Part shown: positions 47,350 to 58,222 of the stretch, piece after piece
Layout: each line of letters begins with the position of its first letter
How positions within the stretch are numbered: the first letter of the stretch is position 1
NCBI GenBank assembly: GCA_022410635.1
Contig: JAJVDF010000166.1
Coordinates: 1,196,381-1,260,380, forward strand
Direction of reading: 5' to 3'
Source: Tretioscincus oriximinensis
Taxonomy: Eukaryota > Chordata > Lepidosauria > Squamata > Gymnophthalmidae
Length of the DNA: 64,000 nucleotides
The notes under the pieces: model-generated
The model's database searches: none
What the model saw: the letters and a program-made list of their open reading frames with translations, nothing else
Told to the model about the DNA's origin: nothing
Translations under genes and position numbers: made by a program

Positions 47350-49037
47350 TGAACATTTATAAATCCCAGGGTCAGGCGGCATTCACCCAAGAATTCTTAA
47401 AGAACTCAAATGCGAAATTGCTGAACTTCTAACCAAAATATTTAATCTTTCCTTAAGATCAGGCATAGTACCAATAGATTGGAAGGTAGCTAATGTAACA
47501 CCGATCTTCAAAAAAGGATCCCAGGGTGATCCCGGAAATTATAGACCCATCAGTTTAACATCAATTCCAGGTAAAGTGTTGGAAACCATAATTAAGGACA
47601 AAATTACTAAACACATGGTGAAGCACGCATTGCTGAATGAAACTCAGCATGGCTTCAGCAAAGGTAAATCATGCCTTACCAACTTGCTAGAATTCTTTCA
47701 GAGTGTTAACAAACATGTAGATAAAGGGGATCCAGTTGATATTGTCTATCTAGATTTTCAGAAGGATTTTGATAAAATCCCTCATCAAAGGCTTCTAAAA
47801 AAGCTCCATACTCATGGTATAAGAGGACAGACTTTGTCCTGGATTGGAAACTGACTAAAAGATAGAAAACAGAAGGTAGTAATAAATGGACAGTTCTCTG
47901 AGTGGAAAGAGGTAAGAAGTGGGGTACTCCAGGGATCTGTACTGGGACCCTTGCTTTTCAATATATTCATAATTGATCTGGATGCCAAGGTAAATAGTGA
48001 AGTAGCCAAGTTTGCTGATGACACTAAACTGTTCAGGGTAGTGAAAACTGAAAATGATTGTAAGTCACTCCAGAGTGATTTATTGAAATTGGGTGAGTGG
48101 GCATCTAAGTGGCAAATGCACTTCAATTTAAGCAAGTGCAAGGTCATGCACATTGGGGCAAAGAACCCCAACTACTCCTACCACCTGATGGGAACCAAGC
48201 TTTCTGTGACCGAGCAAGAAAAGGGTCTTGGGGTGTTGGTGGACAATTCAATGAAAATGTCAACCCAGTGTGCAGCAGCAGCAAAAAAGGGAAATTCCAT
48301 GTTGGGGATAATTAGGAAATGAATCAAAAACAAGTCAGGAAATGTTGTTTTGCCTCTTTATAAATCTGTGGTGATGCCACATTTGGAATACTGTGTTCAA
48401 TTCTGGTCACCACATCTCAAGAGGGATATTTTGGAACTGGAAAAGATGCAGAAAAGGGCAACAAAAATGATCAAGGGTCTGGAGCACCTCCCTTACGAAG
48501 CAAGGTTGCAACGTCTGGGCCTCTTCAGCCTTGAAATGAGATGTTTGAGGGGTGATCTGATTGAAGTATACAAAATCATGCATGGGATTGACAGGGTGAA
48601 TAGTGAAAAAAATGTTTTCTCTATCACACAACACAAGGACCAGAGGGCACTCCTTAAAACTGTTGGGTAGAAAAGTGAGAACAGACAAAGGAAAGTATTT
48701 TTTCACCCAGATGGTCATCGGTCTGTGGAATTTACTTCCTAAAGAGGTAGTGGTAGCTAACAGCTTGGATAGTTTCAAGACAGGACTAGACAGGTTTATG
48801 GACACCAAGGGTATAAATGGATACTAGGATGGACGTCTGGATGTTGCCTCCAGGATGGAGCAACAGGCAGGACTCCTGAAATGCCATTTGCAGGGAGTCA
48901 TAAACAGGAGCATATTTTGCTTTCCTCTGTTCAGACTGTCCAGGTGCATCTGGTGGGCCTCTGTGTGACACAGAATCCTGGACTTGATGGGCTGTGACCT
49001 AATCCAGTATGGATCTTCTTATGTTCTTATGTTTTTA
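47350..49037 (+). mobile_element. CR1-like LINE (copy 4), RT to 3' end
   Basis: Forward CR1 5'-truncated inside the first RT block (starts TGAACATTTATAAATCCCAG) and running to a 3' end of two TTCTTATG repeats and a degraded third. It keeps the whole RT, C-terminal domain and 3' UTR. It is very similar to copy 5 (58018-60512) over its full length. At least two in-frame stops and one frameshift disable it. No target duplication was recognised. Confidence 0.95.
47352..48827 (+). pseudogene. CR1 ORF2 reverse transcriptase and C-terminus (copy 4)
   Basis: The translated order is RT start (GGIHPRILKELKCEIAELL), KVANVTPIFKKGSQGDPGN with YRPISL, GKVLETIIKDKIT, NETQHGFSKGKSCLTNL, VDIVYLDFQKDFD, GVLQGSVLGPLLFNIFI and the catalytic box AKFADDTKLF (FADD at 48011-48022), then HFNLSKCKVMHIGAK, a PHLEYCVQFWSPHL block and the C-terminal RFMDTKGINGY. 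Defects seen: TGA at 47852-47854 (Trp in copy 5), TGA near 48320 after GIIRK, and an A-run frameshift near 48604-48611. Catalytic aspartates are intact, so inactivation is due to truncation and stops. Confidence 0.92.
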
Positions 49038-49795
49038 TCTCATTATTTCAGTTTCACCATAGCACTAATTTTAATTGTTTGTTTGCTTGTTTGTTTATCC
49101 CACCCTAGGCTGAAGCAGGAAGTGTGAAAACTATCTCACCTTGTGAAGAAAATTTCATGAAAGCTTGGTTTGGACACCAAAATTCTAGATTCTTTTAGGG
49201 GTGCCCCCGCATGTAAAGCACTCATGAAATTTTTGACATTTCTTCTGGGAGCAGGACCAGAAATGATGCAAAAATGAGGGTGGGCGCTTGCTGGTTTACT
49301 GGCAGAAATGACACAAAAAAAGCAGGGCTTACCAGAAATGGGTGGGATTTACTGGATTACAAATCTTCCATTACATCATATGGGGTCAAGCACATGAAAA
49401 TGAGAATTCTCAAATCTTTTGCAGAACCTATCATCATTGGTTAATAATATGACATGTAGAACACAGAAAAGATAGAAAACAGCCTTTGCACTTCCATCTG
49501 GAATGTTGACTAGATGCAAGACATAGTACAGTCAAGGTAGGTTTATTTACTAAATATGATCTCAGGATGATTGAGAATAGTGAAGCAATTACCCATGGGT
49601 TTTTTTTTAATTAAATTAAATGTATACATACAATTCATACCTTCAGTATATGATACAGTAAATGTGACCAATCATGCTTAAACAACACAGGCATAATAGG
49701 ACACTGAAAAAATACCCATGTTTTTTGCTTCTAATTGTTTCAGATAGATCTCAAAGTATGAATTTCCCCTTGATACATGAACTGCAAAAGAAGAC
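49038..49795. other. No supported feature
   Basis: AT-rich DNA; a short GTTTGTTTGCTTGTTTGTTT run at about 49077 may be an L2-like tail trace. Confidence 0.5.
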
Positions 49796-49910
49796 AAAAA
49801 AGAGAAAGGAGGAGGATGAGGAGAAGGAGAAGAAGGAGAAAAAAAGAAGAAGAAGAAAAAGAAAAAGAAAAAGAAAAAGAAAAAGAAAAAGAAAAAGAAA
49901 AAGGAGAAAG
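49796..49910. repeat. GAA/AAAAAG microsatellite
   Basis: Purine-only tract changing from GGA/GAAGGA steps to AGAAGA and then to a regular AAAAAG 6-mer array (about 49855-49902). It is the tail of the adjacent repeat at 49911-50041. Lys/Glu/Arg-rich and Phe/Ser-rich frames are artefacts. Confidence 0.93.
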
Positions 49911-50041
49911 AATTCCACCCCAGCAGAATTCTTGCCACCACTGGTTTTCATATCCCACCATTCTCACCTGAAAGGTCTCAGAGCCATTTACAAGGTTATT
50001 TTTCATCCAAAGACTTAAATCTATTCAATCTTCCCCACAAG
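49911..50041 (-). repeat. Microsatellite-tailed repeat, inverted partner 1
   Basis: 131 bp that match 51890-52020 in opposite orientation with only a few differences. On the - strand it reads CTTGTGGGGAAG ... GGCTCTGAGACCTTTCAGGT ... GAATTCTGCTGGGG. The GGGATATGAAAACC part resembles L2/SINE 3' tails, so it is likely a SINE or LINE 3' end whose terminal CTT run expanded. Confidence 0.8.
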
Positions 50042-51889
50042 AAGAAAAATATGAAACATTTGGAATCTCCTTAGGGATTATACTTGGCATGCAAGCTATT
50101 TATGACTGTTTTTCTAAAAAAAATATTTAACTGTTGTATAAGAATTAACAAGTTTGTTGTTTCTTTTTATTCATTTAATTGTATTTGCTTGCTGATTATG
50201 TGAAAGATAGTTTACAACATTTAAAACAAGCTAACTCAAATTAAAAATAATAATGGAAAATCAACTCTTAAACAAGAACAACAACAATAATACAATATTT
50301 CGTTACTTGGCTTTCTTTTAGCTTAGGATTCCCATTCTTGCTCACATTATGTCACAAATCCTCATGGTTGGTGTCATTTTTTGCAAGCCTCTGATTTGCA
50401 AAGAACAAATCTAATGCAAGGATGGATTCCCAATTAGGGAAGTAGGTCCTCTACATTTGATTTTGGGTATTTAGCAACTGGCATATAATGCAAATTCAGA
50501 GTGTTATTTAGATTTTTATCTATGCAAAGCATACTAAAATTACAATTTTACGGTTTTTAAAATGCATTGCCAGCTTGGGTGATCACCTCTCTCTTCCTTA
50601 CCTAGCTAGTTCTCAAATGATGACTGGCAGATGAGGGAAGAAAATAATCCCTTTCCTCATTCTCTGCCTTATCACTCACTTTTAATGATAGGGAATTGTC
50701 AATGGAATGTCAGCTGTCTAGGTACTGCATTGCAGATGTGAATATTTTATGTATAAAGAAGTCCTTCATTGTGAGTGCTTTATGCAAAGCATAAACTTAA
50801 AGCAATTAGAAAATGGCCATAGAGATAATAATTGTTACTCAGATTTGTCTACGACCACATTCTTATGTATCAAAACAGTGCATATGGAAGTTTAGGAATT
50901 GCAGATAATTCCTAATGCAATAGGGACTAAGCCTCCTCACATTTTGGCTTGGAGACACAATAACTAATCAGAACAGAACATTGTAGGTTATTGCTCCCCC
51001 AGCAGCTTGCCATGCTCCTTACCTGCTGTAATTACACACCCGCATGGATCATTTTAAAATGTTCAACAATTTAAAGTTGGACAAAATGTGTGTGGTATGC
51101 AAATATGTCCTTTTGCAGGCATCCAGTTTAAACAAGCCCAGACTGTCCTTCCTTGAAGAAAGGAATATTGCACAAATTATGCTTCACCTCCACATCCAGG
51201 CACAGTGAGAGGGGCCTATCCGGATCTCTCTGGTCAGGACACTGCAGCAAAATGTTTGAACAACTTTATGTGAACGTCTTCCCTTTGCTCCCTTCTGGAT
51301 GTAGGGAGTGCTCTCTAGGAATGATTTCTAAAGGACCCACTCCACATCAGGTAACTGCAAAAACAGCCTAAATGGCCATTTTCATTACTATCAAACATTT
51401 TCAGAGACTGTCCAAGTCCTGAAATTATGTCATCTTCAGACACTATTGTAGCAAAAAATGTACTTATATTGAGATATAAGAGCAGTATAGCAGATTTAGT
51501 ATAGCTAAATCCACATCTTTTCTCATAAAAATAGTTTTTAAAGTTCTCAGAAGGAGAGAGGAGAAACCCAAAATTGGCACTGAAATACAACTCTCTTCAT
51601 TGTGGATGCATCCAGACAGAGTCAAATTCTGTAATTATTTCATAATTGTACCTGATTTCCCAAATATGCTACTCTTAGTACAATCTCAGAAAGTAGATTT
51701 GATTTATCATTACTGTAGTAAAAGTAACGACACAGCGTGGTGGTGCAAGACATTAAGAGCTTTGGTATTTCAACAGAGAAATTGGAGCTTGGGGCCCATG
51801 TGTTGGCCCCTACTGGCCTTAGCTGCAGCCAACCCAGCTGTTTGAAAGCAAATAAATTTGCATGTAAATAAATTGGTACAACCAAACTG
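50042..51889. other. Unassigned loop between inverted repeats
   Basis: About 1.85 kb of AT-rich DNA separating the two inverted repeat copies. No gene or repeat shared in the window was seen. Confidence 0.5.
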
Positions 51890-52020
51890 TTGTGGGGAAG
51901 ATAGAATAGATTTAAGTCTTTAGGTGAAAAATAACCTTGTAAACGGCTCTGAGACCTTTCAGGTGAGAATGGTGGGATATGAAAACCAGTGGTGGCAAGA
52001 ATTCTGCTGGGGTAGAATTC
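51890..52020 (+). repeat. Microsatellite-tailed repeat, inverted partner 2
   Basis: Forward copy of 49911-50041: TTGTGGGGAAG, GGCTCTGAGACCTTTCAGGT, GGTGGGATATGAAAACCAG, ending GAATTC next to the CTT tract. By eye about 95% identical to its partner, which points to recent duplication or recent insertion of both copies. Confidence 0.82.
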
Positions 52021-52121
52021 TTTCTTCTTCTTCTTCTTCTTCTTCTTCTTCTTCTTCTTCTTCTTCTTCTTCTTCTTCTTCTTCTTCTTCTTCTTCTTCT
52101 TCTTCTTCTTCTTCTTCTTCT

Positions 52122-52153
<32 letters not shown>

Positions 52154-52236
52154 CTCTTCTTCCTCTTCTTCCTCTTCTTCCTCTTCTTCCTCTTCCTCTT
52201 CCTCTTCCTCCTCCTCCTCCTCCTCCTCCTCCTCCT
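52021..52236. repeat. Compound CTT to CCT microsatellite
   Basis: About 215 bp of pyrimidine repeat that changes in order from pure CTT (to about 52143), to CTTCCTCTT 9-mers, to CTTCCT 6-mers, to pure CCT. The poly-Ser, poly-Leu and poly-Glu frames spanning it are artefacts. Long GAA/TTC tracts are known to form triplexes and to be unstable. Confidence 0.97.
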
Positions 52237-52942
52237 TCAAGGTAATGAAATACTCATTTATTCTGTAATTACTGTGTAAGAGTAAAGAATAAACTGTTGC
52301 TACCTGAAAATATTTCATATATTGGTCAACTATATGATTTAAAGACCACATTAAGAACTACTACACCTCCATTGGTTATGCTGATAGTCAAAAGCAGGGA
52401 CGTGCACTGATCAACAATCACACAGTAACAATCAGTCAGGAGCAAAGCAACATAATTGCAAATAACCAACATAGCAATCATCCATCAATATCTGCAAGAA
52501 GAATGATGAGGTCCATGACATTTTCAGTTACATTAGTTCATTTCAATAGCCAAATCCTTTGATAATAGATAGCACTGTTGGTCTATCCAAAAACATGAGG
52601 ACATAGTAGAACTACAATACATGGCATAACAATTCTAAAACTGTTAACAATTGTCATACTTAACTATTTGGACAAATTATATACCATTAAAAAGAATAAA
52701 AATAAAAAAGCATGGAGAAATTATTTAAAAGCTATTTTGACTTTTGAATTCTCCTATTTTTGTAACACTGTCAAGGCTGTGAAGAAGACATTATGAAGTA
52801 TTAATTTATGTCTTCCAAAATTAATGGTGAGCATTTATCCTCTTTACTCTGTATTCTATGCCAACTGGAAGAAGGGGTAGTAATTTTTCTTCTCTATCAG
52901 TTAATATCCAGTCTGAGGTAGTGATGAAAATGGAAGATAATA
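52237..52942. other. No supported feature
   Basis: AT-rich DNA between the microsatellite and the Tigger-like element. Confidence 0.5.
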
Positions 52943-53240
52943 CAGTGGTACCTCGGTTCTTGAACAGAATTCGTTCCGGGAGGACAGTCGAGAACCAAAT
53001 TGTTCGAGAACCGAAGCAAGGCGCGCCAGGCCGAAAAAACGCACACTGATGACGCAAGGCGCGCCTGGCCGAAAAAACGCACACTGATGACGCAAGCAAG
53101 GCGCGCCTGGCCGAAAGAACGCCGAAGGAAGTTTGAGTTCCAAATATGTGTTCGGATTCCAGGACAAAAGTTTCTGGAATCGCCTGGTCGAACACCGATT
53201 TGGTTGACATTCAAGGCGTTCGAGAACCGAGGTACCACTG
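52943..53240. mobile_element. Tigger-like (Tc1/mariner superfamily) non-autonomous element
   Basis: 298 bp with inverted ends CAGTGGTACCTCGGTTCT at both sides (23 bp with one mismatch) and TA duplications at 52941-52942 and 53241-53242. The ends resemble pogo/Tigger-type termini. The interior is unusually GC- and CpG-rich and holds 38-bp direct repeats (53016-53053, 53054-53091, partial from 53096), each with a GGCGCGCC-type core and a CGAAAAAACGCACACTGATG part. No transposase. Overlapping frames of up to 170 codons arise from the repeat structure. Confidence 0.88.
53016..53122. repeat. 38-bp GC-rich tandem repeat
   Basis: Two full units of GCAAGGCGCGCC(A/T)GGCC... and a third partial unit starting at 53096. 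It lies wholly inside the Tigger-like element. The first unit differs from the second by one base in the GGCGCGCC core neighbourhood (AGG versus TGG). Confidence 0.85.
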
Positions 53241-53242
53241 TA

Positions 53243-55649
53243 ATTTCAAATACTACAAGAAATAAATAGTCCATACTTATAAGAGATATTTCATCTAGGA
53301 TGAGGCTGTCAACGTGGATCAAATAAACTGAGAATATATTATCCACAATTGAACAGCTGCTATAATATTTTCTTGCATAGGGATGGGGAGTGTCAGTAGT
53401 ATAGGTCATTGTATGTCAATGTTTGTTTGATTTTTTTTCTTATTTTGATGTATGATGTATTTTGTTGAATTACAAAATTTTAAAAAGAAAACACAAATAC
53501 TACAAGCAATTACAATTTTGGGGGCAATTTTGTTCCGACTTTGTATAGCACATGTCCAAATTTAGCGTGAATAAGACTAAAGATTCTAAAAAATCTTCAC
53601 AACTATAAACCATCATGTCCAGGTTTATTGGTGTTTATTGGTGTTTCTGAAGGCTCTTCTTGTATTTTTATAGCACATAATCCAAAATGGTCCTGGACAT
53701 TTCCAGGCACAGACTGGGATGTAATTTCTTGTCTCTATCACCTGACAAAGCGTTTCACCAGCTTCCTGTTTTCCAAGTAAAGGATAAGAATGTAAAACAG
53801 ATCTACAACTACTTAATAGCTGTTTAGAAAAAAATATATGTGCTACATGAGGAAATAAACAGTATCTCTTATAACCTTTGCCCACCTTCTTTTACTACAA
53901 CAGAACTGTTTTGAAGGAATTTCTGGACAATGTAAGATGTGCACTGGCATTTTCTCTTAGAGCATTGCTATTTTAGTCATTGCCTTTCTAATTCTTTAAC
54001 ACTATGGGTGAGTGATGCTTTGATTAGAGATGTTTCAGTCAGCAGATCTTATGCAGCTAAAAGGCCTTTTAAAAAAGAAAGGCATGAAAGGTATTTTACA
54101 TGCTCACATATCACTAAAATAGGACACACTTTGTGAGAAACTTTTAGCAGAACTTGGAAAAAGAAGATGAGTCTTCAAGAAATGGTTGAGAACAGAATTC
54201 GAGGGATTGTTCCTGCTGTTAGTTCAGAGACACAGAATGGGATCATTGTTAGTGTACTCTTTGCCCTGCTGCTAGACAGCTTCCTTGTCTGGTAAAAGGT
54301 AGATGCCTTGGTATTGTTAGGAAACTGTCAAAAGAAGGACTGGTTTTTCTAGTTTTCCGGTTTCTTGTTTTTTATAATATTGTTTAAATTCAATTTCTTC
54401 AAGCAGCCATTATTCCCATCATCAATATTTGATGATTAATAGTTTTTTATCCTTTACATTTTGGTAACTTTTCAGAGGATACAGATTTACTGTCTGCATA
54501 CATTTTTAATAAGTCTTTTTTTAAAAAAATCAGTCACTTAACTATCTCAGCTATGTATCTAAACACTAATATTCCATATGAATTGGTAGATTTAGAGACA
54601 GTATGAATTGGTGTAAGAGAGGTACCTTTTAATATTTTACTTATCCACTACTAGTTTCATCCTGTTCTTGGTGGGTAGGGGTTCTTTCTTGGTTTCTGTA
54701 TTTGTGATAATGCCATCATTTACACTTGACTGTAGAATTTATGGATTATGCATCCAGATATTATTTTTCATTTACTACTATGACATTGAGATGTCTTCCA
54801 CCTGTAATTGCTGGGATCCAGCAATCATACCTCTCTAAAAACACTTCATTTTGGATTATCACCCTAGTCATTTTCTTGCCATTTAATGATGGAACAAAGT
54901 TCTGTCTATTCATCGTCTGTTGTTTTCAGTCACAAAAAAAGGCTAGGAAAGTGGCCCATAGCTTCTTTAAGCCACCCTAGCTGCAGGGAAATGAAGCATT
55001 TGAAAGAGGAGGGAAAAGATTTCGTTTTTAAAATGAAGTATGCGAATAAAATGAAGAGTGGGGAAGAAGTTTGAGAAGAGATGATAGTCCAACTACATGG
55101 GGTTTTTTTCTTTAAAGAAATCATTGCTCTGGAGGTTGTGGCAGAATGACTTTTTCTTAAAACAAAGCATTTCTTAGAGGGCAGAGGGAAAGCGGGAAAA
55201 CAAGGTAATAATGGTCAATGACAGAGAGAAACTGTTTCCTTGGAGAGATTCTACCTCAAAGCCTCCTTGAATTTGAAGTAAAATGCACAAGGTTTACTTC
55301 CCCGTTTCTATACAAATCCAGAGGGAATGAAGAAGTATCTGGACTCATAACTATGAGAATGCAGGTGCTTAGTTTCATGAGAGTGAGAAGTAACTTTGAG
55401 TTAGATTTTACTTTTTTGTTTAGTTTGCTTTCTATCATACATAACAGTTGTTCTCTCATTGTGTTCTATAGAGTACCCCGTTGTCCTCTCTGAAGCTGAA
55501 AATGTATTTATTGTGTTATTTGTGTTTTCTGCACTTTAAAATACTTCATAGTCAATGTTAAATTCAGTACAGATTGGTGATTTTATGGAGGCACCTCTTT
55601 AACCTTGCCCTTGGCTGAAGAACTGCTCTCCCTTCCCTACTTTTGGATA
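53243..55649. other. Unassigned 2.4-kb stretch
   Basis: AT-rich DNA without recurring repeats or supported coding sequence. Confidence 0.5.
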
Positions 55650-55745
55650 TTGTTGTTTTATTATGTTAATCTGTTTTTTATTGTTAACTGCTCTGAGAAC
55701 TTTGGGTATAGGGTGGTATAGAAATTTAAATAAACAAATAAATAT
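55650..55745 (+). repeat. L2-like 3' tail
   Basis: TTGTTAACTGCTCTGAGAAC, TTTGGGTATAGGGTGGTATA and a terminal AAATAAACAAATAAATA form a forward L2-like 3' end, the complement of the tails at 22700, 24724 and 38290. Confidence 0.7.
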
Positions 55746-55828
55746 TTCAGAGAAATAGCCATTTAGTCCAGTAGAAAGTCCAGCAAAGGGACTAATAGCA
55801 CTTACAGCCTAACAGGAGAAAAGTGGGT

Positions 55829-55873
55829 GGCATAAACTTTGACTGGCATAAACTTTGACTGGCATAAACTTCT
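55829..55873. repeat. 16-bp tandem repeat
   Basis: GGCATAAACTTTGACT occurs twice in tandem (55829-55844, 55845-55860), followed by a third, altered unit. Confidence 0.85.
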
Positions 55874-56191
55874 TCGACTGCTGAGGGACTAATAGATAAA
55901 CATTTATTATCATTATCTAATACTGACTGGTGATTTTAAATTCTGTGTGCAGTCTTAAATGTTTGTCTTATACTTCAGACATAAAACTATATTTAATGTA
56001 CAATTTAATGGGTCAATATAGAGTTTTGGAAAGTGTGACGATGAGATACCATTCTGTAGCTATGAGCACACATGCCCTTTAAACCATTTTCAGTCCTGAA
56101 GAATTGGATTGCAAACCAGGAAAAATAAACATCTGGTTGTCAGTTCAGTTGCACAGGACTGAAGATAGTTTTAAAAGATGTGTGTGACTAC
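55874..56191. other. Short unassigned spacer
   Basis: No feature recognised between the 16-bp tandem repeat and the SINE. Confidence 0.5.
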
Positions 56192-56445
56192 AGCTTGTAG
56201 TGGTTAGAGTGATGGACATGCAGCTGGAAGTCTCCCGGTTCGATTCCCCACTCCTCCATGAAAGCCAGGTGGGTGACCTTGGGCTAGTCACAGTTCTTTA
56301 GAACTCTCTCAGCCCCACCTATATCACAGGGTATCTGTTGTGGAGAAAGCAACAAAAGCTATGTGCATCACCCTTTGTTTGGCCGCTGTGAGACCTCCAG
56401 GTATAGGGTGGGATATAAGTACAAATAAATAAATAAAATAAATAT
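56192..56445 (+). mobile_element. tRNA-derived SINE with L2-like tail
   Basis: Forward copy of a tRNA-derived SINE. A box TAGTGGTTAGAGTG at 56198-56211 and a canonical B box GGTTCGATTCC at 56237-56247 form an internal RNA polymerase III promoter with tRNA-like spacing. The body has AGCCAGGTGGGTGACCTTGG and TCACAGTTCTTTAGAACTCT, also present in 46257-46503. The tail (AGGTATAGGGTGGGATATAA, then AAATAAATAAATA) resembles the L2-like tail at 55650, implying mobilisation by that LINE. It carries no protein-coding capacity. Confidence 0.9.
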
Positions 56446-57998
56446 TGAGACATTTAAATGACATTTAATATTTTATCAGAGAATTTGCATAATTTAATTT
56501 TATAACAAATTTAATGAAGAATGCTTTCAGATGTCAAAATATTTTCAAACAGGCAAGGCTTGTAACCCAATTCTATTCTGGAAATGGGCTATAGTCAGCT
56601 AAGCAACTCTTATTCAAGTCCAAACAAAAGTGACAAGCATGGCATCTCAAACATCACGTTTCACAGTCTTTTCCATATTGATTTCCATGTGTGCATGAAT
56701 GTGTGTCATTGTGAAGCCATCTGTTAATTACAACTTCTTCAGCCAGGACTATGATTAGTAACTCCAAATTATTCAGTTTCTCACGAGGGGCAGAGAATAC
56801 TGCAGTCAGCACATGGGTAATACTAGTCTCTTTCTCTTGGCCAGGTTTTCTATCTGTGTAAGAAAAACTGGTACAAAATGAGAAAATAAAATAAATGGTA
56901 CACCATAAGGAACCGAAATATACACAGCACACAATTTGCCAGATTAGATACATACTAATAAATGGAGCAAAAAATATTATCCCTTTCGCAGAATGCAAAG
57001 CATGAATTTTGCATAACTTAATAATTGTAGGACAGGAAAGCATAATATATAGAATTACATTTAGAGGTCAGAACGTTAACAGTTTGAGCAGCACAGATGA
57101 ATCAATTTAAGGGAAAAAATTAGCAAGTTATATATCTTGGTGTGATGTCTGAATTACAATGTCATGGTGGAATCATGACAATATGCTTTTTGCAGAATCA
57201 AACACATACAGCTCTGAACAGCTGAACAGCTCTGGTTGCTAGGATATGAAGAAATAAAAGAACTATCAAAGTCTGGATGTCTATATGCATGTTCATTCAT
57301 TCTCGTATGTGCAGGTGGCAGATTGTCTTGTTTCTGGTTACTACTAGTGATATGGGCATCTTCTGAGAAGAAGGACATTGAAATGTGAAGTTAAAATTAA
57401 ATACTTTATTCTAATGTTAACCTCTAAAGAGACTTTGAAAGATGGAACAATATGCTAAAGAACTGAGATTAATACTAGAAGATAAGGAATAGACAAGTTT
57501 AGACATCCCATGAAGGATCAGGATATTCAATAAACCACAAAGATTGAAATGGTTAAAAATCATTTGTTTTACTTGCACATCTATGAGTCTTCGTGTACTG
57601 AAAGGCTAAGGGCTTGTTCACGCGACAACGGAAAAAGTGCTGTAAATTTATATTCTAGAAAATAGCAAATGCCTATCCCTTCACACCACAAAGCTATATT
57701 CTGGAATATACAATGGCGTGTCTGTTCACACGTATACATGAATTCTCCTGATATGCAGCCAGCCAGCCTATCAGCTGGCTATGTGTCATGAGAAGCTTTT
57801 TAAGACCAGGCTGCCCTCTACCTCCTTTTGGGGGCTGCTGCCTGGAGATCTGCTCTGCAAAAGAAAGAGGAACAAAACCTCCTCCCCTCAGGCGATCTAT
57901 TTGACAGCAGGCAGAGCCGATCCGCAGGGAATTCAGCTGAAAGAGGGGAGGCGGCTGCGTTCTGCTGGCCCCATCCATACGGAGCTTCAGTCTGGGTA
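56446..57998. other. Unassigned 1.5-kb stretch
   Basis: AT-rich until about 57780, then a GC-richer 200-bp segment up to the CR1. Short overlapping frames at 57694-58075 continue into CR1 3' UTR and are not supported. Confidence 0.5.
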
Positions 57999-58017
57999 AC
58001 ATTTTGGGACATTTTGA
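57999..58017. repeat. Direct repeat flanking CR1 copy 5 (left)
   Basis: ACATTTTGGGACATTTTGA lies exactly at the 3' end of CR1 copy 5; the identical 19 bases occur at 60494-60512 at its 5' end. Part of the right copy may be element sequence, so the true duplication is between 12 and 19 bp. Confidence 0.75.
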
Positions 58018-58222
58018 ACATAAGAACATAAGAAGAGCCATACTGGATCAGGCCACAACCCATCAAGTCCAGCATTCTGTGTCACACAGAGGCCCACCAG
58101 ATGCACCTGGGCAGTCTGAACAGAGGAAAGTAAAATATGCTCCTGTTTATGACTCCCTGCAAATGGTATTTCAGGAGTCCTGCCTGTTGCTCCATCCCGG
58201 AGGCAACATCCAGACATCCATC

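Noticed and set aside
49674..50018. Lys/Glu/Arg-rich frame resembling a nuclear basic protein
   Set aside because: AAAAAG microsatellite joined to the repeat's 3' region; the reverse strand gives a Phe/Ser-rich frame of the same kind.
51924..52351. Poly-Ser, poly-Leu and poly-Glu frames of 88-130 codons
   Set aside because: Produced by translating the CTT/CCT microsatellite in different frames.
52821..53409. Frames of 88-170 codons with repeated SVRFFG/ARLA pieces
   Set aside because: Repeated peptides follow from the 38-bp tandem repeat in the Tigger-like element; several frames and both strands give similar artefacts.
56198..56247. tRNA gene candidate with good A and B boxes
   Set aside because: No cloverleaf acceptor stem, and the promoter is followed by a SINE body and LINE-like tail shared with 46257-46503.
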